Below, piece after piece: positions 8,523 to 17,665 of a stretch of DNA of 64,000 bases. Both the position numbers and the translations under genes were made by a program. The notes under the pieces were generated by a model that was given only the letters and a program-made list of their open reading frames with translations, had not been told where the DNA came from and ran no database searches. This stretch comes from an uncultured Treponema sp. (GTDB lineage Bacteria > Spirochaetota > Spirochaetia > Treponematales > Treponemataceae), in contig ONPD01000004.1 in NCBI GenBank assembly GCA_900319625.1, positions 1 through 64,000 on the forward strand, given 5' to 3'. Positions within the stretch are counted from its first letter, which is position 1. Every line of letters begins with the position of its first letter.

Positions 8523-9308
8523 TCAATTCCTTTCAACGTTAAATATTTTCAATTTTTTTTCTACAGGATTTGTAAACTCTATGCGGGTTGCGGAAAATTG
8601 AAGCTGTTCTTCCCCACAAGCGTCACCTTCCCCTGCCTTATCCCCTGCCAGGCGGAAGGCTGCGTTGTAAATCGGGTCGTTTACCACCGGAAACCCGGCC
8701 CAGGCAAGGTGGCAGCGAACCTGGTGACGGTAACCCTGAGAAATACGGCATATTACGCAAGTTTTACCTGCACTTGCCGCATCCGAGTCAGAAGCATTTA
8801 TGCTCACAAGCTCAGTCTGATAAAGCTTAGGCTTTCCAAGCTTTTTAAGGGCTGCTGTCCCGCTGTCTTTTGTTACAGGACGAACTTCCTTTCCTCCTTT
8901 TCCATAGCTTCTAAAATATGACCGAATTATGCCTCCTTCAACCGGCTCAATCTGCGGAGGAAAGCCATCCAAAAGCTTTGGGTTTTGAAAATTCTTATTG
9001 CAGGTGGCGGTGTAATATTTTATAAAATGTCCCTGCTCCTGCTGAGAAAGCATAAAATCATAAAAGTCCTTAGTGGCCGCTATAAGAATTAAGCCGTCTG
9101 TCGGGGTGTCAAGGCGGTGTAAAAGTCCGTGCTCAATCTCTTTTTTGCCAGCTACTTTTCCAAGCTCCGGGAAAAGTTCTACAGCCTTACAAAGCGCATT
9201 TTCCTTATCATCATCAGAAAGTGGTGCCGAAGGAAGGCCCTTTGGCTTGTAAATTACGGCATAGGGATTATCTTTGTCGGGGGCACTTATAACTTTTATC
9301 TGGTCCAT
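8523..9308 (-). CDS. RluA-family pseudouridine synthase, short form
   Basis: This 261-residue enzyme has the RluA signature HRLDTPTDGL near residues 64-73, with the catalytic Asp, and the conserved RHQVRCHLA motif. It lacks the N-terminal S4 RNA-binding domain found in RluD. The substrate RNA site cannot be told from sequence. It carries two short Ala/Gly/Asp-rich segments (ASDSDAASAGKT and AGDKAGEGDACGEE) at positions where family members usually have tight loops. Its start follows the stop of the larger RluD-like gene by 3 bp, so the two synthases are cotranscribed. Confidence 0.85.
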   Translation of the reverse strand: MDQIKVISAPDKDNPYAVIYKPKGLPSAPLSDDDKENALCKAVELFPELGKVAGKKEIEHGLLHRLDTPTDGLILIAATKDFYDFMLSQQEQGHFIKYYTATCNKNFQNPKLLDGFPPQIEPVEGGIIRSYFRSYGKGGKEVRPVTKDSGTAALKKLGKPKLYQTELVSINASDSDAASAGKTCVICRISQGYRHQVRCHLAWAGFPVVNDPIYNAAFRLAGDKAGEGDACGEEQLQFSATRIEFTNPVEKKLKIFNVERN

Positions 9309-9311
9309 ATG

Positions 9312-10277
9312 CTATTTTCCGTTTTTTGGATATTTCTTTTTGAGTTTTTTTTCAACTTCCAGAAAGCGGGCCGGAGTTTTTGCCTTAAAAGTGGTCAGAT
9401 TCTGCTGACCAGGAAGGCGGATTTTTAAGCGGCAGGAATGAAGCATTAAAGTTGCATCAGGAAATTCTGAGTTTGGCTTATTGTAGGTTGCGTCCCCTAA
9501 AATCGGACAGTTCAAATACTTCATGTGTACGCGGATCTGATGGGTTCGGCCGGTTTTTATGCGTACCCTTATTAAAGAAAAGTTTCCGTAAGTTGCCACA
9601 ACGTGATAGAGTGTACGGGCAAATTTTCCTTCATCTGTGTTTTCAACAGCCTTAAAGCGGTGGCGGTTTTTAGGGTCCCGGATAATCTGAGTACGGATGT
9701 CGCCTTTTAATGCCGGGGGGCGTCCACTACATATGCAGATATATTCTTTTTGAAGAGTCTTATCCTTAAACTGCTTTTGAAGCCACTCTTCGCTGTCACG
9801 ATTTTTAGCTGTGATAATAAGACCGCTTGTTTCTTTATCAAGGCGGTGCACGATTCCGGGGCGGCGGCGCTCTAAAATTTCAGCGTCACTTCCCTCTTTC
9901 AGCTGTTCAATGCTTTCCCGCCCCCAGTGATACAAAAGCGCATTTACAAGGGTACCATTCCAGTTTCCGCAGGCAGGATGAGTTACCATTCCCTGAGCCT
10001 TATTTACGACAGTTACGTTCTGATCCTCATAGACGATATCAAGGGGAATATTTTCAGGGTCTATGTTATCCGGGATATTATCTTCCCACTGAATGTCAAT
10101 CTGGTCGCCGGCCTTTACCTTCTGGCTGATTTTTACTTTTTTTCCGTTGACAAGGATTTCGGTTACGCCGCTTTTCAGCTTTGAGCGGTTCATTCCATTT
10201 GGAAGGGAGGCAATATATTTATCGAGTCTCTGAGAATCAGAAAAATCTGCAGGAACCTTTGAGCTGAAAAAAGGCAC
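9312..10277 (-). CDS. RluA/RluD-family 23S rRNA pseudouridine synthase
   Basis: At 321 residues this has the standard RluD layout. An S4 domain lies at about 13-75 (SQRLDKYIAS...ILVNGKKV), followed by the catalytic core with HRLDKETSGL near 143-152 and RTHQIRVHMKYL near 243-254. RluD modifies helix 69 of 23S rRNA; this protein is the best candidate here, though RluA-family substrates are hard to assign. The start is GTG, overlapping the upstream stop as TAGTG. It is followed after 3 bp by a second, shorter synthase. Confidence 0.9.
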   Translation of the reverse strand: MPFFSSKVPADFSDSQRLDKYIASLPNGMNRSKLKSGVTEILVNGKKVKISQKVKAGDQIDIQWEDNIPDNIDPENIPLDIVYEDQNVTVVNKAQGMVTHPACGNWNGTLVNALLYHWGRESIEQLKEGSDAEILERRRPGIVHRLDKETSGLIITAKNRDSEEWLQKQFKDKTLQKEYICICSGRPPALKGDIRTQIIRDPKNRHRFKAVENTDEGKFARTLYHVVATYGNFSLIRVRIKTGRTHQIRVHMKYLNCPILGDATYNKPNSEFPDATLMLHSCRLKIRLPGQQNLTTFKAKTPARFLEVEKKLKKKYPKNGK

Positions 10278-10816
10278 TACCGGGCCCCCGATATTTCTTC
10301 ATTTATTAGTTCTACGCCGTCTTCATCAGGAATTTCATCAGGGAAAAAGCCGTCGGGAGGAGGTAGAGGACCTTTGGGAGGCTTCTGGTCAACCTTATTG
10401 ATTCTTAGATCAGAATCCTGAATTAAAGAACGTTTTTTTGCATTATTTCGTTTTACAATCTGAATAATTAAGTCTGTAAGGCCTATTCCGACGCAAATTC
10501 CTAAAGATGTTAAAAGAATACCAATCTGTTCATCCTGAGAATAAGAAGCGGCCGCAAATGGGTTTGGAAAATATGCAGATTCACAATTATGATTAAAATA
10601 CTGATAGGTGGAATAACCTAAAGTTGTCTGAATGGAAACAAAGGGAAGAGCACCAAGTGTGATTATTTCAAAACGGCGGGCATCTTTTAAAAACTGGGGA
10701 AATTCATTATCACGGTAGGGAGCCGGCGTTGTAGATTCCTCAGAAAAAGACGAAAAGCAAAAAGAAAAACAAAGGAGAAGAGCCGCTATTTTATAAAATA
10801 AATTGTGCTTTTTCAT
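10277..10816 (-). CDS. Membrane/exported protein of unknown function
   Basis: This 179-residue protein has a signal-like N-terminal hydrophobic segment (residues 8-25) and two further hydrophobic stretches: about 50-70 (IITLGALPFVSIQTTLGY) and 95-118 (IGILLTSLGICVGIGLTDLI). The C-terminal tail is charged and Pro-rich and probably cytoplasmic. I do not recognise the family. It lies between a YggS-type gene and the RluD-like gene on the same strand and shares a TAGTG overlap with the latter, so it is part of that operon. Confidence 0.6.
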   Translation of the reverse strand: MKKHNLFYKIAALLLCFSFCFSSFSEESTTPAPYRDNEFPQFLKDARRFEIITLGALPFVSIQTTLGYSTYQYFNHNCESAYFPNPFAAASYSQDEQIGILLTSLGICVGIGLTDLIIQIVKRNNAKKRSLIQDSDLRINKVDQKPPKGPLPPPDGFFPDEIPDEDGVELINEEISGAR

Positions 10817-11530
10817 TTATTTTGAATAATCCCTTTCTCCAAAAATTGCAGTTCCAACACGTACAAGGGTTGAACCTTCTTCAATGGCGATTTCAAAATC
10901 ACCGCTCATCCCCATAGAAAGTTCGGGCATATCAAACTGAGGAAATTTTGCTTTCATACGTTCAGAAAGTTCACGTAAAGTTACAAAGGATTTTCTTACA
11001 AGAGTCTTATCTTCTGTAAAAGGAGCCATTGTCATAAAGCCGCGGGGAATTATGTGAGGATATTTTCCCTGGGCACAAAGAGACAAAGCCTTTTCAACTT
11101 CTTCTTCGCTTTCAAAGCCTGATTTTGATTCTTCACCGGTATGAACCTCAAAGAAAACTGAAATTGTTTTTTCGATTTTTGCACACTGCTTTTCAATTTC
11201 ATCCATAAGGGAAATGCGGTCAACAGATTCAATACAGGAAGCAATCTTTACGGCATTCTTTACCTTATTAGACTGCAGACTTCCAATCATATGAAGTTCA
11301 GCAGAAGGAAACTGCTCAAAGATTGCAGGGAATTTTTCTCCAGCTTCCTGAACCCGGTTTTCTCCGAACAAAAGCTGGCCTTCATTAATGGCAGCAATAA
11401 CATCTTCAGCGGGGTGGAACTTGCTCACAGCCATTAACTTTACACTGCCCTCTGCCCGTCCGCTCTTTTTTTCTACCTGCCGGATTTTATCATTTATTAT
11501 CTGTAAATTACTTTTTACATCTGCACTCAT
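10817..11530 (-). CDS. YggS/PLPBP-family pyridoxal-phosphate homeostasis protein
   Basis: The protein binds PLP as a free barrel and helps maintain vitamin B6 and amino-acid balance; it is not a racemase in practice. The Lys in LMAVSKFHP is the expected Schiff-base residue. The motifs LLFGENRVQE, LHMIGSLQSNK and MSMGMSGDFEIAIEEGS-type (here ELSMGMSGDFEIAI) are all present. Length (237 residues) is normal. I chose ATG 11530, with GAGG upstream; an in-frame GTG at 11542 lacks a ribosome site. It follows rsmA directly. Confidence 0.93.
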   Translation of the reverse strand: MSADVKSNLQIINDKIRQVEKKSGRAEGSVKLMAVSKFHPAEDVIAAINEGQLLFGENRVQEAGEKFPAIFEQFPSAELHMIGSLQSNKVKNAVKIASCIESVDRISLMDEIEKQCAKIEKTISVFFEVHTGEESKSGFESEEEVEKALSLCAQGKYPHIIPRGFMTMAPFTEDKTLVRKSFVTLRELSERMKAKFPQFDMPELSMGMSGDFEIAIEEGSTLVRVGTAIFGERDYSK

Positions 11531-11541
11531 AGTAAGCCTCA

Positions 11542-12417
11542 CTAATATTTAATTATATTCATATCGTTTATTACATCACTGAGTTTGAGCATCTGTGAAA
11601 TTTCAAGCACTTCTGCCCTCTTCTGTGGCTCAATTCCAGCTTTTTCCAGTGCCTGAAGACACAAATCTGAGTTGGAAAGAAAAGCTGTAAGATTGTTACG
11701 GATATTCTTCCTTCTTGAAGAAAAAAGGGCTCTCTGCATTTTTACAAACAAAGAAGGATTTTTACAGCCCGGGAAATCTAATTTTTTTGTAAAGATAACC
11801 GCACGGGAATCAACATTAGGCTTTGGCCAGAAATTAGCGCCCCCCAAATCCATCAGAGGCTTAACGTCATAAGCCCACTGACACAAAACAGAAAAAGATG
11901 AATAATCGTCAGAGCCGGGTTTTGCGCACATACGAAGGGCAACTTCCTTCTGAACGGTAAATACACACTTATCAAAGCGCACGTTATTTTCGATTGTATC
12001 TGCGATAATTGTAGCGGCAATATTATATGGAAGGTTTCCAAAAAATCTGTCAGGCTGCTTGCCGGTCTCTTCCATATGCTTTTTCCAGGTTTTAAGAACA
12101 TCGCCTTCTACAAGACGGAAACGATTTTGTCCTGCCTCATCCGCAAAAAACTCTTTTACAAGGGAAGCAAAGCCACGGTCAATTTCAAAACAGGTTAAAT
12201 CAGAACCTCGTCCAAGGATTTCTGCAGTCATTGCACCAAGCCCGGGTCCTACTTCCCAGACAGAAGTTTCTTTTCCAACGTCAAGGGCATCTATAAGCTT
12301 ACTTCTTGCCTGGGCATTAATCAAAAAATTCTGTCCGAATTTTTTCTGCATAGAAAAGCCTTTTGAGTCTAAAACTGCCTTTAATTCCTGTGGCGAATTG
12401 TAATCTGGATGATTCAA
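11542..12417 (-). CDS. rsmA: 16S rRNA (adenine1518/1519-N6)-dimethyltransferase RsmA
   Basis: RsmA (KsgA) dimethylates two adenines in helix 45 of 16S rRNA during small-subunit maturation. The sequence has the N-terminal KKFGQNFLIN motif, the SAM-binding EVGPGLGAMT motif and the catalytic NLPYN motif (GNLPYNIAATII). I place the start at TTG 12417. It overlaps the comEC stop (TTGA) and has GGAG six bases upstream; an upstream TTG at 12429 would add four residues. It is followed by the YggS-type gene. Confidence 0.92.
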   Translation of the reverse strand: MNHPDYNSPQELKAVLDSKGFSMQKKFGQNFLINAQARSKLIDALDVGKETSVWEVGPGLGAMTAEILGRGSDLTCFEIDRGFASLVKEFFADEAGQNRFRLVEGDVLKTWKKHMEETGKQPDRFFGNLPYNIAATIIADTIENNVRFDKCVFTVQKEVALRMCAKPGSDDYSSFSVLCQWAYDVKPLMDLGGANFWPKPNVDSRAVIFTKKLDFPGCKNPSLFVKMQRALFSSRRKNIRNNLTAFLSNSDLCLQALEKAGIEPQKRAEVLEISQMLKLSDVINDMNIIKY

Positions 12418-13694
12418 GCTATACTCCAAACCGGCGCGTGAGAAAAAAATCCCACGACAAATTTTATCAGATTATACTCAATTTCAACAAAAAATGCACT
12501 ATATGAAGCCAAAGGCGGAAAAAGAAGGCATAATAAAATCAAGAAAAGTGCTGTATAAATAAAAATTGAAATTAAGGGCGATACAAAAACACTAGCAATG
12601 ATTCCAACCGGCGAAAAGCTTCCAAAAAGCCTTAGTGATATTGGGCCTGTAAAAATCTGGGCACCGCAGGAAGCAGAAAGAGAGCCGGCAAAATAATAAG
12701 GCATAAATCTTGTAAAAAAGCGGGTCAGTCCCCTTCCAACTAAAAGAATGCCTGCCAGAGCACCATAAGAAAGCATAAAGCCTGCATTTTCAAGGTCTGA
12801 AGGTGAAATAATAGTTTGCAGCAGAAAGGAAAAAGAGAGGATTAAAAGCATATCTGGCTGGCGGACACCTGCCACACTGGCAAAAAGCAGCAGCATTGAA
12901 CAGATAAAGGCCCTCATTAAGGAGGGAGAAAAGCCTGCAAACCAGACAAAAGCCACAAGGGCTGTTATTCGCAATGCAATCGTAAGCTTTTTTCTTCCAA
13001 AACGGGAGGCAAAAAAGACTGTGATTGCACTGAACATTGAAAGGTGCATGCCGGAAAGCGCAATAATGTGGGAAAGACCGGAAAGGCGGAAGTTGGAATA
13101 AAGAGTCGAATCAAGATATTCTTTAGAACCGGAAAGAAGGGCTAAAATCAGGCCTCCTCCATCCTTCCAGTAAAACATAAGACGCTTGAAATGGAGCCTG
13201 CACAGGGCTCGGGCCTTATCGATTTTACCCAAAAAGCCCTTTTTCCAGCGGCAGGCAGAACAGGACTTAACAAAGAAAAGGTCACCTATGAAGTAGCCTT
13301 CAAAATCATAATCTGCCCCGCCTTCATATAAGTAACAGCCTTTTTTTAGGGCCTTTGCGCCGGAATAGATTTTTCCGGGAAAGTATACCTCGCAAAGCTC
13401 TGCGGGAATAATGACATCAACATTTCCGCGGGCTGATGAGAATGAAGGTAAAGTTGAATTTTTAAATGGCAGGGCTTTTACGGCCCCTACGGACATTTTT
13501 GAAAGGTAGGAGGAACCGGAAGCCGACTTCTGGGGAGAAGAAATCAGCATTCCGCTTAAGCCTGTAAGAGCCTCTTTTGGGAAGGCTGATATAAAGGGAT
13601 TTTTTTCAGGTATTTTTACTGCTTTTGAGTAAAATAATACCAGACAGATTATTGCTGCCAAAAAAAAGGGTTTATCTTTTAATCTTACTGCCAT
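12414..13694 (-). CDS. ComEC/Rec2-type membrane channel core, lacking the MBL domain
   Basis: ComEC forms the inner-membrane channel for DNA uptake in competent bacteria. This 426-residue protein has the ComEC competence domain with the hallmark SHIIALSGMHLSMF near residues 222-235, an N-terminal OB-like (DUF4131) region, and at least seven hydrophobic helices. Full-length ComEC is usually about 700-800 residues with a C-terminal metallo-beta-lactamase-like nuclease; that part is absent here, and the next gene starts at the stop. No other competence gene is visible in the window. It overlaps the upstream repeat-type gene by 10 bp. Confidence 0.85.
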   Translation of the reverse strand: MAVRLKDKPFFLAAIICLVLFYSKAVKIPEKNPFISAFPKEALTGLSGMLISSPQKSASGSSYLSKMSVGAVKALPFKNSTLPSFSSARGNVDVIIPAELCEVYFPGKIYSGAKALKKGCYLYEGGADYDFEGYFIGDLFFVKSCSACRWKKGFLGKIDKARALCRLHFKRLMFYWKDGGGLILALLSGSKEYLDSTLYSNFRLSGLSHIIALSGMHLSMFSAITVFFASRFGRKKLTIALRITALVAFVWFAGFSPSLMRAFICSMLLLFASVAGVRQPDMLLILSFSFLLQTIISPSDLENAGFMLSYGALAGILLVGRGLTRFFTRFMPYYFAGSLSASCGAQIFTGPISLRLFGSFSPVGIIASVFVSPLISIFIYTALFLILLCLLFPPLASYSAFFVEIEYNLIKFVVGFFSHAPVWSIA

Positions 13695-14857
13695 CTGAGT
13701 CCTGCAAGTGCCTCCCGGGCAGCTGCAAGAACATCTTCAGGGTAAGAAAGATAAGTTACCGCAAGAAGATAATCGAAAGCAGATTTATTCCCGATTGCAC
13801 CAAGAGTGTTTATAACAGCCCTTACAATAGCATCAGGAACCTTTTCATTCTTTTCCTTGCGGTTATTAAATTCGTCAAGTAAAGAACAAAGTGGACTTAC
13901 AGAATCAATCGGAGAAATATCAGTCATAGATGATATTACACTTGCAAAAATCTCTTCTGAAATAACATTATTATCAAACATCTTTTTTGAAAAACGAAGA
14001 TAATCAATTGCGATTGCAGAAGCTCTTGTACATTTATTCTGTACAAGAATTTCAAGACACTGAGTCTGCAAGTCCTTTACAGCCTGTGTAAGCTTTGAAG
14101 AACTGTCTACCAATAATATAGACTCAGAAAGGGCATTTTCGGCAATTTCGCACAAAATATTTTTAGAAATTCCGGTATTTTTCTGTGCAAGTGCAAAAAC
14201 CTTGCAAAGCTGATTGATATCCTTTGAATGAATAATCTGGATGATTTCTCCGGAAGAAATACCGGAAAGACTTATTAAAGTTTTTTCAATATCCGCAAAA
14301 AAGGCTGAATATCGTTTGTTGTTCCAGTGATTATAAAGGATTACAAAACTTTCCCTGTCACCGATTACTTCAAGAGCATTAAATACATTCTTTACAAGCC
14401 CAGAATCAGAAGATGGAGAAAGAGTTTTTATGTAATTATTGAGGATTTTTGTAAAATCCTTTGTATTAATTTTATCCTTTATCTGAATAATTTTTTGCAG
14501 AAGAGCAATCTGAACCGTGCTGCTGTCAGCAAAAAGTGTAAAGATATTTGAAAAATCATTCAGAAATATTGCAGTATCAGGATTTGAACTGTCATCAAAA
14601 AAATTGTCTGGAATGGAAAGAATTGATGCTACAACAAGGCTGTCTAAATCACGGTCTTTGCCAAGATACTGCTTATTTTCCAGGGCAAACTTCAAGGCGG
14701 CAGCAGAAAGCCAGATGCCTTCGTTACCGGAAGCTTCCCTTACAGCGGCAGTTTTTTCCTGAATATTTCCCTTTAAAAATGCCGCACGATAATCAGCAGC
14801 CGCAAAACATATTCCGGAAAAGAAAATCAGCAAAGCTTTAATAAAATATCTTTTCAT
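13685..14857 (-). CDS. Exported alpha-helical (HEAT-like) repeat protein
   Basis: This 390-residue protein has a signal peptide (MKRYFIKALLIFFSGICFAA). The rest is almost entirely helical, built from paired amphipathic helices such as PDAIVRAVINTLGAIGNKSA near residues 340-360. This looks like HEAT/armadillo-type repeats and suggests a periplasmic scaffold. The final helices are typical of HEAT repeats (DVLAAAREALAGLRWQ). No catalytic motif is visible. It sits between a PilZ protein and comEC, overlapping the latter by 10 bp. Confidence 0.65.
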   Translation of the reverse strand: MKRYFIKALLIFFSGICFAAADYRAAFLKGNIQEKTAAVREASGNEGIWLSAAALKFALENKQYLGKDRDLDSLVVASILSIPDNFFDDSSNPDTAIFLNDFSNIFTLFADSSTVQIALLQKIIQIKDKINTKDFTKILNNYIKTLSPSSDSGLVKNVFNALEVIGDRESFVILYNHWNNKRYSAFFADIEKTLISLSGISSGEIIQIIHSKDINQLCKVFALAQKNTGISKNILCEIAENALSESILLVDSSSKLTQAVKDLQTQCLEILVQNKCTRASAIAIDYLRFSKKMFDNNVISEEIFASVISSMTDISPIDSVSPLCSLLDEFNNRKEKNEKVPDAIVRAVINTLGAIGNKSAFDYLLAVTYLSYPEDVLAAAREALAGLRWQ

Positions 14858-14874
14858 AAAAACACATCCTTTAC

Positions 14875-16011
14875 TTATAATGAAGCTAGTGCAGCCGAAG
14901 TATTCTCCTCAGCGACAGTATTTTCCGCCTGCTCTTCCGGATTATTTACATCTTTAGGAGCCGTTATATCAGAAGCAAGATCTTCTTCTGTGAGAGAAAG
15001 CGCTTCAAGAACTTCTTTTTCAGGTTCAGGAAGCATATTGTAAACAAAGCCCAAAACAGCATTGCGCATAGCAGATTCAATGTGAGTACATTCAAAATGA
15101 AGAAGAGACTCATTTTTCTCTTCATCAAACTGAGAATATTTTATTGAACCAAACATTACGATAAGAGTACTCTGAATGTTAAACTGCAGCTTAATCTGAA
15201 CATTGGAAAGTCCGCGACCTCCAATTCTTACAAGGGCTCCCGATTCAGAAATATCTTCTATAAGACATTTGTAGCCGTCATGAGTTTCAACAGCGTGATA
15301 ATCAGCAATCTTTTCTTTAATGATATAAAGCTGTCCATAAATCGAACATTTTGCGCGGACTGCCTTTCTTTTTTGAGTACGAATCAAATTATTTGAATGA
15401 TTTATAAATAAAGCTGACTGACCAAGAAAAACTCCAGACTGTGTTACAACCGTGTCAAAAACATAGCGGGCATCACCTTTACGCCATAGATAAACGCTTA
15501 AAGATTTATTAATCCATTCATGAGCCGGAACCTCAATGATATCATTATTTTTTGGGATTGAAATTACAAGCTGTTTTCCATTATTTAAAATTTCTGATGT
15601 AAATACACCTTTTCCAGGAAGAATAATTCTAAGTTTTTGACCGTTGTCAAGAGAAAGCGTTGTCTGCATTCCTTTTTTTGAATCTGATTCATTCTGGATT
15701 TTTGTTCTGTAGTCAAAAAGCTTTGCAAGGAGTGCCTGATAACGGGGTTTTTCTGCCGCTGAAACAATCATAACTGAATTGGAAATGCGTTCCATACATT
15801 TTGTAAGGGAGTTCATGGAATAATAAAGTGAATTAGGGTCTTCAACTCCGCTAAAGGTAGCGGCTGTCCATAAAGTCTGAATATCCGAAAAAGTGAAACC
15901 ATTATCAAGACCAGACACATAAAAGGATATTTGAGTTTTAAAAGCTGTATAAACTGCACCTACAGTAAGGAAAAATACAATTACTATTATTACACCGAGA
16001 AATGAATACAC
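14875..16011 (-). CDS. Membrane-anchored PilZ-domain protein
   Basis: PilZ domains bind cyclic di-GMP. This 378-residue protein has an N-terminal transmembrane helix (residues 3-22) and a middle region that resembles a YcgR-type N-terminal domain. The PilZ part begins near residue 213: the RTQKRKAVR stretch supplies the Arg-rich loop and DISESGALVRIGG the DxSxxG strand. These two motifs are the c-di-GMP contacts. The acidic C-terminus is probably disordered. The start is GTG with GAGGA upstream. With two diguanylate cyclases in the window, it is a likely effector of the same signal. Confidence 0.8.
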   Translation of the reverse strand: MYSFLGVIIVIVFFLTVGAVYTAFKTQISFYVSGLDNGFTFSDIQTLWTAATFSGVEDPNSLYYSMNSLTKCMERISNSVMIVSAAEKPRYQALLAKLFDYRTKIQNESDSKKGMQTTLSLDNGQKLRIILPGKGVFTSEILNNGKQLVISIPKNNDIIEVPAHEWINKSLSVYLWRKGDARYVFDTVVTQSGVFLGQSALFINHSNNLIRTQKRKAVRAKCSIYGQLYIIKEKIADYHAVETHDGYKCLIEDISESGALVRIGGRGLSNVQIKLQFNIQSTLIVMFGSIKYSQFDEEKNESLLHFECTHIESAMRNAVLGFVYNMLPEPEKEVLEALSLTEEDLASDITAPKDVNNPEEQAENTVAEENTSAALASL

Positions 16012-16085
16012 AAAATCCTCGCTTTTTACCTACTTTTTTTATTATAATAAAGAATATTTTGCATAAATATTATAACATTAATTAA

Positions 16086-16766
16086 ATGAAAATACATTCC
16101 AAAGCTGGTAAAATAGCAATTTTTTCTCTAGTTTTTTTAATTTTTCTTCTTCCCCCGCTTTTTAACAGGGCAAATCCAGAAGCTGTTTTTTCAGGCTGGA
16201 CTTTTCCACTTCACCAGCTGATTTTATTTTTTCTTTCGATCTTTCTGCTTTTCATCCACGAAAGCTTAATACCAGATATAAAAACTAACAGGTACTTTTT
16301 AAGTTACAAAATCATTTTTCCATCAGTCTTCTGCAGCTGCCTGCTGCTCGGCTTTTCTTTTTTGATAAATGGGCTTGCAATTTTAATCAGTCAGGATTCA
16401 ATTCAGCAGAAAATAGAAATACCTTCTGATTTTACAGACTGGCTTTTCTGCAGCCTTACCTTTATTTTTTCAGCCTTTTATGAAGAAACAATTTACAGAT
16501 TTTACCTGCCCGAGGCATTAATGGACTTTTGTAAATTTGAAAATAAAAGGAAGTTACAAAAGGCTTTATTTTGCATAATAGAGCTTCTCACTGCCCTTAT
16601 TTTTGCATTTTCTCACAGCTATGCTGGAATTTTTTCTGTAATAAATGCTCTACCGGCCCATATAATCTTAAGGCTCTGCTATAAAAAAACAAATTCTATT
16701 TATGCAGGCTTTATTTCTCACTTTATTTATAATATGAGCCTGATGATTTTAATGAGCGGCTTTTAA
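16086..16766 (+). CDS. CPBP-family intramembrane glutamic protease
   Basis: The CPBP (CAAX protease/Abi) family cleaves substrates within the membrane using a Glu-Glu and His pair. The 226-residue protein has six or so hydrophobic helices. The motif EETIYR lies at residues 133-138, FSHSYAG (second motif His) near 179-185, and a final ISHFIYN supplies the third motif. The substrate is unknown; members act in prenyl-protein processing or bacteriocin immunity. It is a lone plus-strand gene; its divergent partner is the PilZ gene, with two TATAAT-like boxes in the 74-bp gap. Confidence 0.85.
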   Translation: MKIHSKAGKIAIFSLVFLIFLLPPLFNRANPEAVFSGWTFPLHQLILFFLSIFLLFIHESLIPDIKTNRYFLSYKIIFPSVFCSCLLLGFSFLINGLAILISQDSIQQKIEIPSDFTDWLFCSLTFIFSAFYEETIYRFYLPEALMDFCKFENKRKLQKALFCIIELLTALIFAFSHSYAGIFSVINALPAHIILRLCYKKTNSIYAGFISHFIYNMSLMILMSGF

Positions 16767-16772
16767 TCTATC

Positions 16773-17663
16773 TTAGTTCTGCAAAATTTTTGAAAGAGTC
16801 CAGCCGCTTATTTTATACAGGCATTGAATTTTACTATTATCATAATTTACAAAAAGCGCATATTCCTGATTTTCACGGGGAATTTCATACACCTTGAGGC
16901 TTATGCTGTTTTTGTTGCCAAGCTCAATAGAAAGCCGGGCCAGACATTCTGAAGACAGAATAGCTTTTAAGTCTGAAACTGCAATTATACTGCCGCCGTG
17001 CCGTAAATCCAGCAGATTTTTGCAATATGAAGTAAAATCTTCGTTCTGAGAGGTAATTTTTTTTCCGTTCAAGCTTACGCTTTGAAGGTCCTCATAAGAA
17101 GATATTTTGCAAAGACTCTTAGAGATTATTGTTTTCTGGCACCAGAAATTTTCAGAAACCGAAAGATATTTTTCAAATGAAGAATCAAGCTGATAGACTT
17201 TTGTATTTTTTCCGGTCATAAAAAAACGGAAAACCTCTGAAAAATCCTGATTTCCAAAGTAAAATTCAGAAAAAGTGTCGTTATAATTACATTTTATGTA
17301 AAAACAATGGTCTTTTTCAAAACCAAAGTTATTATTTTCCGGCAATCTGTCTGATATTTTATACAAATTGCGTATTTCTATTAATTCACCAATAAAGTTT
17401 TCAACACATTCATTTTCAGCAGCAATTAAATAAGAGCTGTCTTCATATGCTTTTACAAACCAGAAATCGTTTTTCTTTTCCAGGATCAGGCTTTCACCTT
17501 TACAAGAAAGCGTTATATTTGTAATTTCACTTTTATATTTGGGATTTATAAGTGCTGTTTTTAAAGCCTTTCTTTTCATTCCTGTATTCATAAAAAAAGA
17601 AAGCAGATAGAGTAAAAAAAGAAAAATTGCAGTAAATAAAAGCCTGGAATTTGAAAACTTCAT
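16773..17663 (-). CDS. DUF4340-like exported protein of the Gld-type ABC system
   Basis: The 296-residue protein has a single N-terminal hydrophobic helix (about 8-25) and an extracytoplasmic part with repeats of the form ITLSCKGESLILEKKNDFWFV, typical of DUF4340. In many bacteria a DUF4340 gene follows an ABC ATPase and a GldG-containing permease, as here. Its role is not known; it probably works with the permease at the inner membrane surface. It has a good ribosome site (GGGAG) and starts 3 bp after the permease stop. Confidence 0.7.
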   Translation of the reverse strand: MKFSNSRLLFTAIFLFLLYLLSFFMNTGMKRKALKTALINPKYKSEITNITLSCKGESLILEKKNDFWFVKAYEDSSYLIAAENECVENFIGELIEIRNLYKISDRLPENNNFGFEKDHCFYIKCNYNDTFSEFYFGNQDFSEVFRFFMTGKNTKVYQLDSSFEKYLSVSENFWCQKTIISKSLCKISSYEDLQSVSLNGKKITSQNEDFTSYCKNLLDLRHGGSIIAVSDLKAILSSECLARLSIELGNKNSISLKVYEIPRENQEYALFVNYDNSKIQCLYKISGWTLSKILQN

Positions 17664-17665
17664 TA

